Position numbers and translations under genes: made by a program. The notes beneath the pieces are model-generated. The model was not told where the DNA came from, searched no databases, and was given only the letters and a program-made list of their open reading frames with translations. A stretch of DNA of 64,000 nt, from contig AP027304.1 in assembly GCA_036322835.1 (NCBI GenBank), positions 3,534,001-3,598,000 of the forward strand. Direction: 5' to 3'. The stretch comes from Tenuifilaceae bacterium CYCD (GTDB lineage: Bacteria; Bacteroidota; Bacteroidia; Bacteroidales; Tenuifilaceae). Below are positions 36,111 through 46,487 of this stretch, piece after piece (the stretch's first letter is position 1; every line of letters starts with the position of its first letter).

Positions 36111-37958
36111 CTATTCGTTAGCCTTAGAATCGTCTTTCTTCTGATTTTCTTCGAGTTCAGATTTTAAAGCTGCTAGTTCAGATATATCCCCTAAGGTAGT
36201 CTTTTCTAAGTTAGCTTTCAACTTTTTTACAGCTTTTTGTGTTGTTGTACCCTTAGATTTTTTTTCACCTTTGTCTTCAACCTTCTTGTCATCCTCGAAA
36301 ATCCTGCTATGCGAAAGGATAATACGTTTAGCTGCTTTGTTGAATTCAATTACTTTAAACTCTAATTTCTCATCAACTTTAGCTTGGCTACCATCCTCTT
36401 TTGTTAAATGTTTTGGAGTAACAAAACCTTCAACACCATATTGTAGGGCAACTACAGCTCCTTTATCGAAAATATCGGTAATTGTACCTTCGTGAACTGA
36501 ATCAACAGTGAAGATAGTTTCGAATACATCCCAAGGATTCTCCTCAAGTTGCTTGTGACCAAGGCTTAAACGACGGTTCTCTTTATCGATTTCTAGAACA
36601 ACAACTTCAATCTCAGCACCAACAGTTGTGAATTCTGCAGGATGTTTGATTTTCTTAGTCCAGCTTAGGTCAGAAATGTGGATTAACCCGTCAACACCCT
36701 CTTCAATCTCTACAAATACACCAAATGTGGTGAAGTTACGAACTTTAGCTGTGTGCTTTGAGTTAACAGGGTATCTCTCCTCAATTTTATCCCAAGGATC
36801 GTTTCTTAGTTGTTTCATACCGAGAGACATCTTACGCTCATCGCGATCGAGAGTTAAGATTTGAGCATCAACAGTATCACCAACTTTTAGGAATTCCTGA
36901 GCGCTACGTAAGTGCTGACTCCACGACATTTCAGAAACGTGAATTAAACCCTCAACACCAGTTGCAATCTCAACAAATGCGCCATAGTCTGCAATAACAA
37001 CTACTTTACCTTTAACTACATCGCCAACCTTAAGATTTGTATCAAGTGAATCCCAAGGATGAGAAGTTAATTGTTTTAGACCAAGAGCGATACGCTTCTT
37101 AGAATCATCGAAATCAAGGATAACAACATTCAACTTCTGATCTAGCTGAACAACTTCCTCTGGATGATTTACGCGACCCCAAGATAGATCGGTAATGTGG
37201 ATAAGACCATCTACGCCGCCCAAATCGATGAACACACCGTAGCTGGTAATATTCTTAACGGTTCCTTCAAGAACCTGTCCTTTTTCAAGTTTAGCAATGA
37301 TATCTTTCTTCTGTTGCTCAAGTTCAGCCTCAATAAGAGCCTTGTGAGAAACAACAACGTTTTTGTACTCTTGGTTGATCTTAACAACCTTGAATTCCAT
37401 TGTTTTGCCAACAAAGATATCGTAATCACGAATAGGCTTAACATCAATTTGAGAACCTGGTAAGAACGCCTCAATACCGAATACGTCTACAATCATACCA
37501 CCCTTAGTCCTGCACTTAATGTAACCCTTAATAATTTCATCTTTCTCAAGAGCTGAATTAACGCGATCCCATGAACGAAGAGCGCGTGCTTTCTTGTGAG
37601 AAAGAACTAGTTGACCCTTTTTATCTTCAGGGTTTTCAACATAAACCTCAACTTTTTCGCCAATCTTTAATTCAGGATTGTAGCGGAATTCGTTGATACT
37701 AACAACACCCTCGGATTTGTATCCGATGTTGATGAAAACTTCACGCTTGGTCATACCAATAACTGTACCCTCAACAACCTCATTCTCACCAATAGTAGAA
37801 AGGGTTTGATTGTACATACTCTCTAACTCGTTGCGTTGATCTTTGGAATAGATTGCATCTTCGGCATACGATTCCCAGTCAAAATTTTCTAAACCTGCGT
37901 TTGCAGATTTTGCGTTTAGCGCCACTTCTTTAGCAGCATTTTCTTCTTGATTAATCAT
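36111..37958 (-). CDS. rpsA: 30S ribosomal protein S1
   Basis: 615 aa with six S1 (OB-fold) domains. The repeated signature GVFVDLG/GVFVEI...GLIHISDLSW appears four times, spaced about 85 residues. It delivers mRNA to the ribosome. An acidic, lysine-rich tail after residue 550 is longer than in many relatives. Its own promoter box is TATTTTTG at 38014-38021, about 56 bases upstream. Confidence 0.96.
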   Translation of the reverse strand: MINQEENAAKEVALNAKSANAGLENFDWESYAEDAIYSKDQRNELESMYNQTLSTIGENEVVEGTVIGMTKREVFINIGYKSEGVVSINEFRYNPELKIGEKVEVYVENPEDKKGQLVLSHKKARALRSWDRVNSALEKDEIIKGYIKCRTKGGMIVDVFGIEAFLPGSQIDVKPIRDYDIFVGKTMEFKVVKINQEYKNVVVSHKALIEAELEQQKKDIIAKLEKGQVLEGTVKNITSYGVFIDLGGVDGLIHITDLSWGRVNHPEEVVQLDQKLNVVILDFDDSKKRIALGLKQLTSHPWDSLDTNLKVGDVVKGKVVVIADYGAFVEIATGVEGLIHVSEMSWSQHLRSAQEFLKVGDTVDAQILTLDRDERKMSLGMKQLRNDPWDKIEERYPVNSKHTAKVRNFTTFGVFVEIEEGVDGLIHISDLSWTKKIKHPAEFTTVGAEIEVVVLEIDKENRRLSLGHKQLEENPWDVFETIFTVDSVHEGTITDIFDKGAVVALQYGVEGFVTPKHLTKEDGSQAKVDEKLEFKVIEFNKAAKRIILSHSRIFEDDKKVEDKGEKKSKGTTTQKAVKKLKANLEKTTLGDISELAALKSELEENQKKDDSKANE

Positions 37959-38013
37959 TAAATTACCTAATTGTTAATTAGTTAGACATTATTTGTAAAT
38001 ATAAAACAGAATG

Positions 38014-38021
38014 CAAAAATA
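38014..38021 (-). promoter_or_regulatory. -7 promoter box of rpsA
   Basis: TATTTTTG on the minus strand fits TAnnTTTG, leaving an mRNA leader of about 50 bases. Confidence 0.55.
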
Positions 38022-38149
38022 CATAACTTTATCATTTCTAGGAAATAATTAAAAGATTTTACTGTATTTGAGTCAGAAAAATATTTAAATAATACATAAA
38101 CCAATATCTTCGGAACATAACTAGAATAGGATATTTTAAAATTTAACCT

Positions 38150-38185
38150 TACTTTTGGTTTTTAATACTGGTGATAAATATCACC
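38150..38185 (+). promoter_or_regulatory. Promoter box and 16-bp palindrome before the sugar genes
   Basis: A -7 box TACTTTTG at 38150-38157 is followed by the palindrome GGTGATAAATATCACC at 38170-38185, in the leader of the UDP-glucuronate decarboxylase gene. A GAGGAG ribosome-binding site lies just before its ATG. The palindrome could be an operator; no regulator is identified. Confidence 0.6.
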
Positions 38186-38213
38186 CTATTTTCAACATTA
38201 ATAGAGGAGTTAA

Positions 38214-39155
38214 ATGAAAAGAATACTTGTAACAGGCGGTGCAGGATTTTTAGGCTCGCATCTTTGCGAACGATTGCTTTCCGAAGGAAATGAAGTTATT
38301 TGTTTAGATAACTTTTTTACAGGCTCAAAATCCAACGTTGTTCATCTTCTGAATAATCCATACTTTGAGCTGGTTCGCCACGATGTTACTGTTCCATACT
38401 ACGCCGAAGTTGACGAAATTTACAACCTAGCATGCCCTGCCTCACCAATTCATTACCAGTATAACCCCATTAAAACCGTAAAAACATCGGTTATGGGAGC
38501 AATTAACATGCTGGGGTTGGCTAAACGAATAAAAGCAAAGGTCATGCAAGCATCCACCAGTGAGGTTTACGGCGATCCTTTAGTTCACCCTCAAACCGAG
38601 GTTTACTGGGGAAATGTTAACCCTATTGGTCCTCGCTCATGCTACGACGAAGGGAAGCGCTGTGCTGAAACTCTCTTTATGAATTACCACGAACAGAATA
38701 AGGTTAGAATCAAAATTGCACGAATATTCAACACTTATGGACCGCGCATGAGCCCTAACGATGGGCGAGTAGTTTCGAATTTTATTGTGCAGGCACTGAA
38801 TAACAAGAATATTACCATTTTTGGAGATGGCAAACAAACCCGTAGTTTCCAGTATGTGGATGATTTAATTGAGGCCTTTATCCGTTTAATGAATACACCA
38901 GACAATTTTACTGGTCCTGTTAATCTTGGAAACCCATCAGAATTCACCATGCTGGAACTTGCCGAGAAGGTAATAAAGTTAACCGGTAGCAAATCTGAAC
39001 TAATTTACCTTCCTTTACCTAAGGACGATCCAACTCAACGTCAACCCAATATTACTCTTGCCAAGCAACACCTTAGCAACTGGCAGCCAACCGTTAAACT
39101 CGACGATGGATTAATTCACACCATTGAGTATTTTCGAAAGTTATTAAAAAAGTAG
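38214..39155 (+). CDS. UDP-glucuronate decarboxylase (UDP-xylose synthase), SDR family
   Basis: 313 aa extended short-chain dehydrogenase. NAD-binding [11 protein letters not shown] (about 7-17), then CPASPIHYQ and a catalytic STSEVYGDP plus YDEGKR (Y-x3-K), the exact features of UXS-type enzymes that convert UDP-glucuronate to UDP-xylose. Product feeds surface polysaccharide. Leads a run of sugar genes: rmlC starts 8 bases later. Ordinary SDR epimerase is an alternative but the CPASP and YDEGKR motifs favour UXS. Confidence 0.88.
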   Translation: MKRILVTGGAGFLGSHLCERLLSEGNEVICLDNFFTGSKSNVVHLLNNPYFELVRHDVTVPYYAEVDEIYNLACPASPIHYQYNPIKTVKTSVMGAINMLGLAKRIKAKVMQASTSEVYGDPLVHPQTEVYWGNVNPIGPRSCYDEGKRCAETLFMNYHEQNKVRIKIARIFNTYGPRMSPNDGRVVSNFIVQALNNKNITIFGDGKQTRSFQYVDDLIEAFIRLMNTPDNFTGPVNLGNPSEFTMLELAEKVIKLTGSKSELIYLPLPKDDPTQRQPNITLAKQHLSNWQPTVKLDDGLIHTIEYFRKLLKK

Positions 39156-39163
39156 TTTTTGCT

Positions 39164-39730
39164 ATGAGAATAATCAAAACTGAATTTCCGGATCTCTTGA
39201 TAATCGAACCAAAAGTTTTTGAGGATCAGCGAGGATACTTTTTTGAGAGCTACAACTCGATGAAATATCAAGAACTAGGAATCAATTTAAATTTTGTTCA
39301 GGACAATGAATCAAAATCATCTTATGGAGTAATAAGAGGGCTTCACTATCAACTCCAGCCATATGCACAAACCAAACTTGTAAGGGTTATTAGTGGAATA
39401 ATACTGGACGTGGTGGTTGATATACGCCAAAACTCTCCAACTTATGGCAAACATTTTAGCATAGAACTCTCATCGGACAATAAAACTCAACTATTGGTAC
39501 CTAAAGGATTTGCTCATGGTTTTTCTGTATTAAGCGAAACTGCAATAGTAATGTATAAATGTGATGAGTTTTACAATCCTGAAGCCGAAAGAGGAATCTG
39601 CTATAACGACTCAACACTAGGAATTAACTGGAAAATTGATTCAGAAAAAGCAATAGTATCATCCAAGGATAAGGTTCATCCTGAATTAGCAAATGCTGAA
39701 ATAAATTTTATTTATGGCAACACCCACTAA
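39164..39730 (+). CDS. rfbC: dTDP-4-dehydrorhamnose 3,5-epimerase
   Basis: 188 aa cupin-fold RmlC. Family motifs: LLIIEPKVFEDQRGYFFESYN, QDNESKSSYGVIRGLHYQ with the catalytic His, and PKGFAHGFSVLSE. It inverts C3 and C5 in dTDP-rhamnose synthesis. Overlaps rfbD by 17 bases. rfbA and rfbB are not in this window, so the pathway must be completed elsewhere. Confidence 0.95.
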   Translation: MRIIKTEFPDLLIIEPKVFEDQRGYFFESYNSMKYQELGINLNFVQDNESKSSYGVIRGLHYQLQPYAQTKLVRVISGIILDVVVDIRQNSPTYGKHFSIELSSDNKTQLLVPKGFAHGFSVLSETAIVMYKCDEFYNPEAERGICYNDSTLGINWKIDSEKAIVSSKDKVHPELANAEINFIYGNTH

Positions 39731-40583
39731 GAATATTCTGGTTACTGGTTCAAACGGACAACTCGGTACTGAGATTAAAAATGAACAAAGTAATCTTCCC
39801 CTCTTTAATCTCATTTTTACCGATTTTCAAGAGTTGGACATAACCAATACCGAAAGTGTTGAAAACGTATTGAATGAACTCAGACCTGAATTCGTTATAA
39901 ATTGTGCGGCCTACACCGCAGTAGATAAAGCAGAGCAAGAAGAAAGCAATGCGAACCTAATCAACTCTATTGCTCCAAAAATACTAGCAAATGCATGCAA
40001 AAAATATGGGGCTAAACTTATCCATGTTTCTACCGATTATGTTTTTGATGGCAAAGCCAACACTCCTTACAATGAGAATTCTGAGGTTAATCCCCAATCT
40101 GCATATGGCAGAACTAAATTGATTGGTGAACAAAACGTTCTTGAATCTGAAATTGGAATGGTTATTCGCACATCGTGGCTTTACTCCGCTTACGGTAATA
40201 ACTTTGTGAAAACAATTCTAAAGCACGGGGCTGTGAAGCTAGAACTTGGTGTGGTTTTCGACCAAACAGGCACTCCAACATGGGCTCACGATTTAGCAAA
40301 AGCAATACTTCAAATAGTTAATGCAGGTACCAATAGTTTTAAACCTGAGATATTTCACTACTCCAACGAGGGCGTTTGTAGTTGGTACGACTTTGCTCAC
40401 GAAATAGTATCGCTATCAAACTTAAGTTGTAAAATAAATCCTATCGAAACAAAGGATTACCCTACCCTTGCACTTCGACCTCAATACAGTGTTTTGAATA
40501 AACAAAAAATTCGTAACTTGTATAACGTTACAACACCTTATTGGCGTGAAAGTCTTATTGAATGCCTGAAACAATTGAGGTAA
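39714..40583 (+). CDS. rfbD: dTDP-4-dehydrorhamnose reductase
   Basis: 289 aa. NADPH-binding GSNGQLGTEI near the start and VSTDYVFDG plus YGRTKLIGE (Y-x3-K) mark RmlD. It reduces the product of RfbC to dTDP-L-rhamnose. Its ATG lies inside the end of rfbC, an overlap of 17 bases. Confidence 0.95.
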   Translation: MATPTKNILVTGSNGQLGTEIKNEQSNLPLFNLIFTDFQELDITNTESVENVLNELRPEFVINCAAYTAVDKAEQEESNANLINSIAPKILANACKKYGAKLIHVSTDYVFDGKANTPYNENSEVNPQSAYGRTKLIGEQNVLESEIGMVIRTSWLYSAYGNNFVKTILKHGAVKLELGVVFDQTGTPTWAHDLAKAILQIVNAGTNSFKPEIFHYSNEGVCSWYDFAHEIVSLSNLSCKINPIETKDYPTLALRPQYSVLNKQKIRNLYNVTTPYWRESLIECLKQLR

Positions 40584-40679
40584 TTTGAGAATTGAGGAAT
40601 TGGAAGAACTTAATCAATTTAATTATTTCGTCAATCACTTAATAACCGAACAACTCAATAACATAACAACCTAAAAGTC

Positions 40680-42428
40680 ATGGAAAAGCAAGAACTTGAA
40701 AAACAGGTTAGAGAAAAAGCGCAAAAATGGCTTAGTCCTGCTTTTGATAAGGAAACAAGGGAGCAGGTTCAGCACCTACTGGATAAGGATGTTAATAAAC
40801 TAATAGAATCGTTCTACCGCGATTTGGAGTTTGGCACCGGTGGACTACGTGGAATTATGGGTGTTGGAACAAACCGAATGAATATTTATACCGTAGGTAT
40901 TGCTACGCAAGGACTCTGTAACTATCTGCTTAAAAAATTTGCACATTTACCAGAAATTAGGGCTGCTGTTGCTTTCGATTCTCGCAATAACAGTATGAAA
41001 TTTGCCGATATCGCATCAAAGATTTTTAGCGCAAATGGAATACGTGTTTACCTGTTTGACTCGCTACGCCCCACACCTGAACTCAGTTTTGCCATTAGAA
41101 CCTACAAGTGCCATTGCGGTGTTGTAATCACTGCCTCACATAACCCAAAGGAATACAACGGATATAAGGTTTACTGGGAGGATGGAGGGCAAATTGTTCC
41201 CCCTCATGATAAAAATATTATCAACGAAGTACAGACTATAAAGGATATCTCTGAGGTTAAGTTCAATGGTAATTCCAATTTAATTCGGGTTATTGGCAAC
41301 CAAACCGATGAGATTTACATTAACACGCTTTCCACATTATCGTTATCGCCCGAAATAATAAAAAAACATAAGGATATTGCTATTATCTATACACCAATTC
41401 ACGGAACAGGTGTAGAATTGGTTCCCAAAACTTTGCACAAATTTGGTTTTACCAACATCATTAGCATTCCCGAACAAAATGTAATTGACGGAAACTTTCC
41501 TACCGTCATCTCTCCAAATCCAGAAGAGCCTGCTGCCTTAAAATTGGCGTTAGAAAAAGCTGATGAAATTGATGCCGATATAGTCATGGCAACCGACCCC
41601 GATGCAGATAGAGTAGGTATAGGAGTAAAAAATGACAAAGGAGACTTTGTGTTACTAAATGGAAATCAAGCGGCATCAATCCTAATTTACTACTTACTCC
41701 GCAAATGGAAAGAGAATAATAAGATAAAAGGGAAAGAGTACATTGTGAAAACAATTGTAACTACAGACCTACTGGCCGATATCGCCAAGAAGTTCAACGT
41801 TGAATGCTTCGAAGTTCTCACAGGATTTAAATATATCGCCGAAAAGATAAGGGAACTCGAAGGTGCAAAGACATTCATTGGAGGTGGAGAGGAGAGTTAC
41901 GGCTACCTTTGCGGCGATTTTGTTCGCGATAAGGATGCTGTAATCAGCTGCGCAATGTTTGCCGAGATTACTGCTTGGGCTAAAGACCAAGGGAAAACAC
42001 CTTACCAAATTTTAATGGATATTTACCAGGAATTTGGTCTATATAAGGAACACTTAGTATCGTTAACACTTAAAGGTAAAGATGGCGTTGAGCAGATTGC
42101 CCAAATGATGAGAAACTATCGATCCAATCCACCCAAAAGCATTGATGGGTCAACAGTAAAAATAATCCACGACTACCAAAAGCAGGAAACAATAGACATT
42201 GCTACCAGCAAGGTTTCGATGATTAATCAGCCTAAATCCGATGTTTTGCAATTCATTGCGGAGGATAATACCAAAGTATCCGTTCGTCCATCGGGCACAG
42301 AGCCTAAAATTAAGTTTTACTTCGGGGTAAAAAGTAACCTTAAGTCGGCATCAGAACTGGAAAATCAACTTAAAGATCTTGACGCTAAGATAACGAGAAT
42401 CATAGAGGAACTCGGGATTAAGAAGTGA
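40680..42428 (+). CDS. Phospho-sugar mutase (phosphoglucomutase/phosphomannomutase)
   Basis: 582 aa, alpha-D-phosphohexomutase superfamily. Phosphoserine loop TASHNPKEYNGYK, metal loop DPDADRVGIG, sugar loop GGGEESYGY and the C-terminal phosphate loop RPSGTEPKIKFY are all present. The length and EESYGY loop resemble PGM2-like phosphopentomutase/phosphoglucomutases of this phylum. It links glycolysis to nucleotide-sugar synthesis. 96 bases separate it from rfbD. Confidence 0.9.
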   Translation: MEKQELEKQVREKAQKWLSPAFDKETREQVQHLLDKDVNKLIESFYRDLEFGTGGLRGIMGVGTNRMNIYTVGIATQGLCNYLLKKFAHLPEIRAAVAFDSRNNSMKFADIASKIFSANGIRVYLFDSLRPTPELSFAIRTYKCHCGVVITASHNPKEYNGYKVYWEDGGQIVPPHDKNIINEVQTIKDISEVKFNGNSNLIRVIGNQTDEIYINTLSTLSLSPEIIKKHKDIAIIYTPIHGTGVELVPKTLHKFGFTNIISIPEQNVIDGNFPTVISPNPEEPAALKLALEKADEIDADIVMATDPDADRVGIGVKNDKGDFVLLNGNQAASILIYYLLRKWKENNKIKGKEYIVKTIVTTDLLADIAKKFNVECFEVLTGFKYIAEKIRELEGAKTFIGGGEESYGYLCGDFVRDKDAVISCAMFAEITAWAKDQGKTPYQILMDIYQEFGLYKEHLVSLTLKGKDGVEQIAQMMRNYRSNPPKSIDGSTVKIIHDYQKQETIDIATSKVSMINQPKSDVLQFIAEDNTKVSVRPSGTEPKIKFYFGVKSNLKSASELENQLKDLDAKITRIIEELGIKK

Positions 42429-42449
42429 GCCATTGAAAAATCAAGAAAA

Positions 42450-42866
42450 ATGAAATCGTACCGAAAAGAACTTTGGTTTAAAACCAACAAGCGTCGAGAA
42501 CTGATTAATATAACCCAAGATGTGGATAAATGCATTGCTGAGAGCGGTATTGAAGAAGGCCTTGTGCTTGTAAATGCGATGCATATTACATCTAGTGTGT
42601 TTATCAACGATGATGAAAGTGGTTTACACCACGACTTTGAGGTCTGGCTTGAGAAACTCGCCCCCGAAAAACCTTACTCTCAGTATAAGCATAATGGATT
42701 TGAGGATAATGCCGATGCACATCTAAAACGTACCATAATGGGGCGCGAAGTGGTTGTTGCTATCACCCAAGGGAAACTCGACTTTGGACCTTGGGAACAA
42801 ATATTCTACGGAGAGTTTGATGGTATGCGACAAAAACGAGTTTTAGTTAAGATTATTGGAGAATAA
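42450..42866 (+). CDS. YjbQ family (UPF0047) protein, copy 1
   Basis: 138 aa, YjbQ family. Its members are small trimeric beta-fold proteins with weak thiamine-phosphate synthase activity. Signature: [20 protein letters not shown] and a C-terminal [13 protein letters not shown] block with conserved His residues ([12 protein letters not shown]). A diverged paralogue lies at 53122. It follows the mutase by 21 bases. Confidence 0.88.
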   Translation: MKSYRKELWFKTNKRRELINITQDVDKCIAESGIEEGLVLVNAMHITSSVFINDDESGLHHDFEVWLEKLAPEKPYSQYKHNGFEDNADAHLKRTIMGREVVVAITQGKLDFGPWEQIFYGEFDGMRQKRVLVKIIGE

Positions 42867-42872
42867 TACAAG

Positions 42873-42907
42873 AACGATAAACGCTGGAAAATCCAGCGTT
42901 TATCGTT
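42873..42907. terminator. Bidirectional terminator with 16-bp stem
   Basis: AACGATAAACGCTGGA at 42873-42888 pairs perfectly with 42892-42907 around AAA. It lies between convergent genes. Confidence 0.88.
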
Positions 42908-42918
42908 ATATTTCTAAA

Positions 42919-43905
42919 CTAATTTCCATTCCACCCTACAATTCTTGCCAAAATCCACCACATTGCATATGCTTTTCGATTTGCAGTAATGTGTTGGGTA
43001 TTGTGTTCGCCATAGGTTATGCTTCCATCGGTTGATTTATTAGAATACCAATACTCTCCTTCTGGATGAGAGCCCTCCCAAGCCTCGTAGAAATTACCGC
43101 CACACTTCGTTGATGCCCCATTGTCATCCGTATCATCCCAGTAATTATCACTCATATCGTGTGTATCTATACTGTAATAATCGAGGCATAGTTGATGATT
43201 TTGATTGCAAAAGTTGGTTATCAAATCGGCTTGATTTTTTGGCAATCCCTCGCCAATATTATTTCCCTCAGCGTGGCCAGTCATGAATACAAAGTAAACT
43301 GGGTTAACCCGTTTTCCAGCCCCGGTTCCAATCTTTGATCCATTCTTACCGTACTCATTTATCAATGTTTGCATTCCAACAAGGTAGTTATCCGATACAT
43401 TATGTCCGTTAATACTGCACCACGACCACATTATCACATTGATTTGTGCATTATCTGGATCATCCAAAAAATTACGAGTTGCTTGAATAAACGCAGTTTC
43501 ATTCCGGCTAAGGTCTGATGCATCAACTCCAGACTCAGCATAACTGCCCAAAGCATAATCATAAAAATCTAATTTATTGGCTGTTGGATTATAATTAGTT
43601 ACCCCAAATAGTTCAGAATCGCCAGATTTATAATCCTGCAATCCAAACAATCCGTAAGTAACGTGGGTACCATGCGATGTATGCTGGTAGGCTACATGAA
43701 GTAAATTACGGGCAGAATCGATATACTGCTGGGGAATTGAACGCAAAACACCCTCCTTAGCCGCTGCATAATCGGCAATGTATGGTCCAGCAACTATTGA
43801 GCCATCTAGGGTTACATCGTAATTCACTGAGTTTTCATCATCTTTATTGCATTGGATCAATAATAATCCAAGCAATACCACGACTAGTAGGTTTAACTTC
43901 TTCAT
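42919..43905 (-). CDS. Lipoprotein, SGNH-hydrolase-like, of unknown function
   Basis: 328 aa. Lipoprotein signal (MKKLNLLVVVLLGLLLIQC; lipidated Cys 19). I do not recognise a firm family. The mature protein has a His-rich block (YQHTSHGTHVTYGLFGL), a core WSWCSINGHN, a GHAEGN motif and aspartate-rich stretches (DDTDDNG) that could bind calcium. This pattern is reminiscent of SGNH/GDSL-like esterases but without a sure catalytic triad. A second lipoprotein gene lies 10 bases upstream. Confidence 0.6.
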   Translation of the reverse strand: MKKLNLLVVVLLGLLLIQCNKDDENSVNYDVTLDGSIVAGPYIADYAAAKEGVLRSIPQQYIDSARNLLHVAYQHTSHGTHVTYGLFGLQDYKSGDSELFGVTNYNPTANKLDFYDYALGSYAESGVDASDLSRNETAFIQATRNFLDDPDNAQINVIMWSWCSINGHNVSDNYLVGMQTLINEYGKNGSKIGTGAGKRVNPVYFVFMTGHAEGNNIGEGLPKNQADLITNFCNQNHQLCLDYYSIDTHDMSDNYWDDTDDNGASTKCGGNFYEAWEGSHPEGEYWYSNKSTDGSITYGEHNTQHITANRKAYAMWWILARIVGWNGN

Positions 43906-43915
43906 TGGTTGAAAG

Positions 43916-44599
43916 TTATTTTAGTGAAACATATAAATCGCAGTTGGTTCTTTTCCTTAGTATTCTCCGAAGCTCTCTTCGGGTTGGATCTAGATAGTAT
44001 TCTGATGGTTCATTTTTTATAGTATCCATTGGCCCAGCAACTCGTTTAATATTTTTAATATTCTTTTCCTGCTCGGCATCAAGGAGATCGTCAAAACTTA
44101 AATTACCATTTTTTATTTGCAGAACCTTAACCAGCCACAATCCCTCGGGAGTTTTGGTATTAAGGAAACAATATCCCCTATACTTTCGCACCAATTGAGA
44201 GTCGGATACCTCAAACATTCGGTTCTCGGCAATGGCATCGAATCTTACTGAATCGCCTATAAAGTTAACGTTAATATTAACCCCATTACTTAACCAGTTT
44301 CCCCGTTTTTCGGAAATGTATATCTGCGTATCCCTTTTTATAGTGATATTTAAATCTTTTTCGATTGCCGCAATACTATCTTTATGAACTATCTCCTTTG
44401 AAATCCATTTTGCGGTAACACTTAAACTATCAATCTCAATATATGAACTATCTGATGTGTCGAGATACCTTCCATGGTATTCACAGGGTATAGATAATAG
44501 GTTTTTACCACCTTTGGGTTGGGGCTGCATAAACTTAACCTGTGGCCCACAGGTTGTTAGAACAACCAAACAAGATAGAATGCCCAATAGTCTTTTCAT
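43916..44599 (-). CDS. Hypothetical lipoprotein
   Basis: 227 aa. Lipoprotein signal MKRLLGILSCLVVLTTC with lipidated Cys at 17. The mature part is beta-rich with charged stretches (IKRDTQIYISEKRGNWLS) and a basic tail (RRELRRILRKRTNCDLY). No family recognised. It follows the aminopeptidase gene by 16 bases and precedes another lipoprotein by 10, so all three may be on one transcript. Confidence 0.6.
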   Translation of the reverse strand: MKRLLGILSCLVVLTTCGPQVKFMQPQPKGGKNLLSIPCEYHGRYLDTSDSSYIEIDSLSVTAKWISKEIVHKDSIAAIEKDLNITIKRDTQIYISEKRGNWLSNGVNINVNFIGDSVRFDAIAENRMFEVSDSQLVRKYRGYCFLNTKTPEGLWLVKVLQIKNGNLSFDDLLDAEQEKNIKNIKRVAGPMDTIKNEPSEYYLDPTRRELRRILRKRTNCDLYVSLK

Positions 44600-44615
44600 G
44601 CCAACATCATGCGCT

Positions 44616-46391
44616 TTAAATAGGTTTCGTTTTATCCTTTAGCCAGTTATGATGCTCTGCATCGAGGTGTGGCGATAATTTTTCATAAACCATACGATGA
44701 TAGTTATTCAACCACTCCTTCTCATCGAGCCAAAGCATATTAACATCCACTGTGTTTGTATAAATTGGACAAAGCGTGAGCGTATCGAACTTAAGGAATC
44801 TACCATACCCATTAGTTTCATCATCGGTACATACTATCAAATTTTCAATTCTAATTCCATGCAAGCCAGATCTATACAAACCTGGCTCATTGGAAATTAG
44901 CATTCCATTCTCAATGGGTAAATGGTTATCGGGACGAATCTGCTGAGGGCCTTCATGAACATTAAGGAAATAGCCAACCCCATGACCTGTTCCATGTCCA
45001 TAATTTAGGTTGTTGTTCCAAAGCGCCATTCGGGCTAATGTGTCCAACTGCGATCCGCGTGTTCCCGCGGGGAACTTTGCCAAAGCCAACCGAATCATTC
45101 CTTTTAGAACCAATGTATAATCGATCATCTCCTCCTTCGATGGGGTCCCCATGTGAACAGTTCGAGTAATATCGGTTGTTCCATTGAGGTATTGCCCACC
45201 AGAATCGACTAGTAAGAAGCCATCCTTCTCAACTCTATAGTTAGTTTCTGGAGATGCGCTGTAGTGCACAATTGCACCGTGATCCTTATATCCTACAATG
45301 GAATTAAAACTTTCAGAAATAAAATGCTGACGTTTACTACGGAACTCAAACAGTTTATCACCGATGGAAAGCTCTGTCATTTCGATCTTTCCTACATTTT
45401 TCTCCAACCAGTACAAAAACTCAACCATGGCAACGCCATCCTGTACCATCGCTAACTTAATGCCTTCAATCTCGCTGGGATATTTTCGCGATTTTATTTC
45501 TGTGGCTAAACCTAACGATTCAATAATTTTAGCCTTTTCGGGGATTTGGGCATAAAGCGAAAAGTTTGTTTTCGCGGGATCGATAATAATTGAATCCTTC
45601 TTGCCCAGCTTAGATAGAAACTTAAATATCTTTGAATAATCTTTTATGGTAACACCCTCACCTTCCAGCCATCCTTCAATGTTACTATCAATCTTATCCT
45701 TATCGATAAACAAAATTGCAGAATCATCATCAATATAGGCATAGCTGGTCACCACTGGATTGTATGAGATATCTGATCCACGAATATTGAATGTCCAACA
45801 AATCTCATCAAGCGCACACATCAAGTAGGCAGTGGCATCCCGCACCATCAATGCTTTGCGGATAGCGCCCAATTTTTCGGAAACAGATATTTTTGAAAAC
45901 TCTAACTCGTGAGCAAATGCCTTATTTAAAGGTAAATTGGGACGATCCGTCCAGAGCTTTGATACCAAATCAAGACTAGGATTACAACCGAAACCCTTTT
46001 TCTTAAAACCTTCCATATAGGCTCTAGCGGAGCTAAGCGACAGAACAAGTCCATCGAAACCAATTGTGCTCCCTTTTTTCAAGTTCATAGAAAGCCACGC
46101 TGTAATATCTGGGGTTTCCGGAAGTCCAAGTTTGCACAGTTCAATACCCGAACCATCCAGCTGCTGCTCTGCCTGCAAAAAATAACGAGAATCTGTCCAT
46201 AATGCAGCCTTTTCAGTTGTGACAACCAAGGTTCCAGCAGAGCCATTGAATCCTGAAGCCCATTCTCGCGCCTTCCAGTAATCAGGAATATACTCACTAA
46301 TGTGAGGATCGCTATGAGGAATAAGATAGGCATTAATATCCTTTTTCTTCATCTGCTGACGCAACTGCTTAATTTTCTCGCTTGTTTCCAT
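44616..46391 (-). CDS. Xaa-Pro aminopeptidase (aminopeptidase P)
   Basis: 591 aa, M24B family. Three parts: two creatinase-like N-terminal domains (about 1-320) and a pita-bread metallopeptidase domain. The metal ligands are visible: LVDSGGQY plus DGTTDITRTVHMG for the Asp pair, HGTGHGVGYFLNVHEGPQ for His and NEPGLY for Glu. It releases an N-terminal residue before proline. No signal peptide, hence cytosolic. -7 box TACTTTTG at 46415-46422. Confidence 0.95.
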   Translation of the reverse strand: METSEKIKQLRQQMKKKDINAYLIPHSDPHISEYIPDYWKAREWASGFNGSAGTLVVTTEKAALWTDSRYFLQAEQQLDGSGIELCKLGLPETPDITAWLSMNLKKGSTIGFDGLVLSLSSARAYMEGFKKKGFGCNPSLDLVSKLWTDRPNLPLNKAFAHELEFSKISVSEKLGAIRKALMVRDATAYLMCALDEICWTFNIRGSDISYNPVVTSYAYIDDDSAILFIDKDKIDSNIEGWLEGEGVTIKDYSKIFKFLSKLGKKDSIIIDPAKTNFSLYAQIPEKAKIIESLGLATEIKSRKYPSEIEGIKLAMVQDGVAMVEFLYWLEKNVGKIEMTELSIGDKLFEFRSKRQHFISESFNSIVGYKDHGAIVHYSASPETNYRVEKDGFLLVDSGGQYLNGTTDITRTVHMGTPSKEEMIDYTLVLKGMIRLALAKFPAGTRGSQLDTLARMALWNNNLNYGHGTGHGVGYFLNVHEGPQQIRPDNHLPIENGMLISNEPGLYRSGLHGIRIENLIVCTDDETNGYGRFLKFDTLTLCPIYTNTVDVNMLWLDEKEWLNNYHRMVYEKLSPHLDAEHHNWLKDKTKPI

Positions 46392-46414
46392 TTATATTGA
46401 TTTAGTATTAACTA

Positions 46415-46422
46415 CAAAAGTA
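46415..46422 (-). promoter_or_regulatory. -7 promoter box of aminopeptidase P
   Basis: TACTTTTG on the minus strand, 24 bases upstream of the ATG, with a TTGG about 22 bases further upstream that could be the -33 element. Confidence 0.6.
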
Positions 46423-46487
46423 TAATCTTTCAAAAGAATATTACCAATGCACATTCCGTTTGTTCCTATTTTATTATTAAAAGCAGC

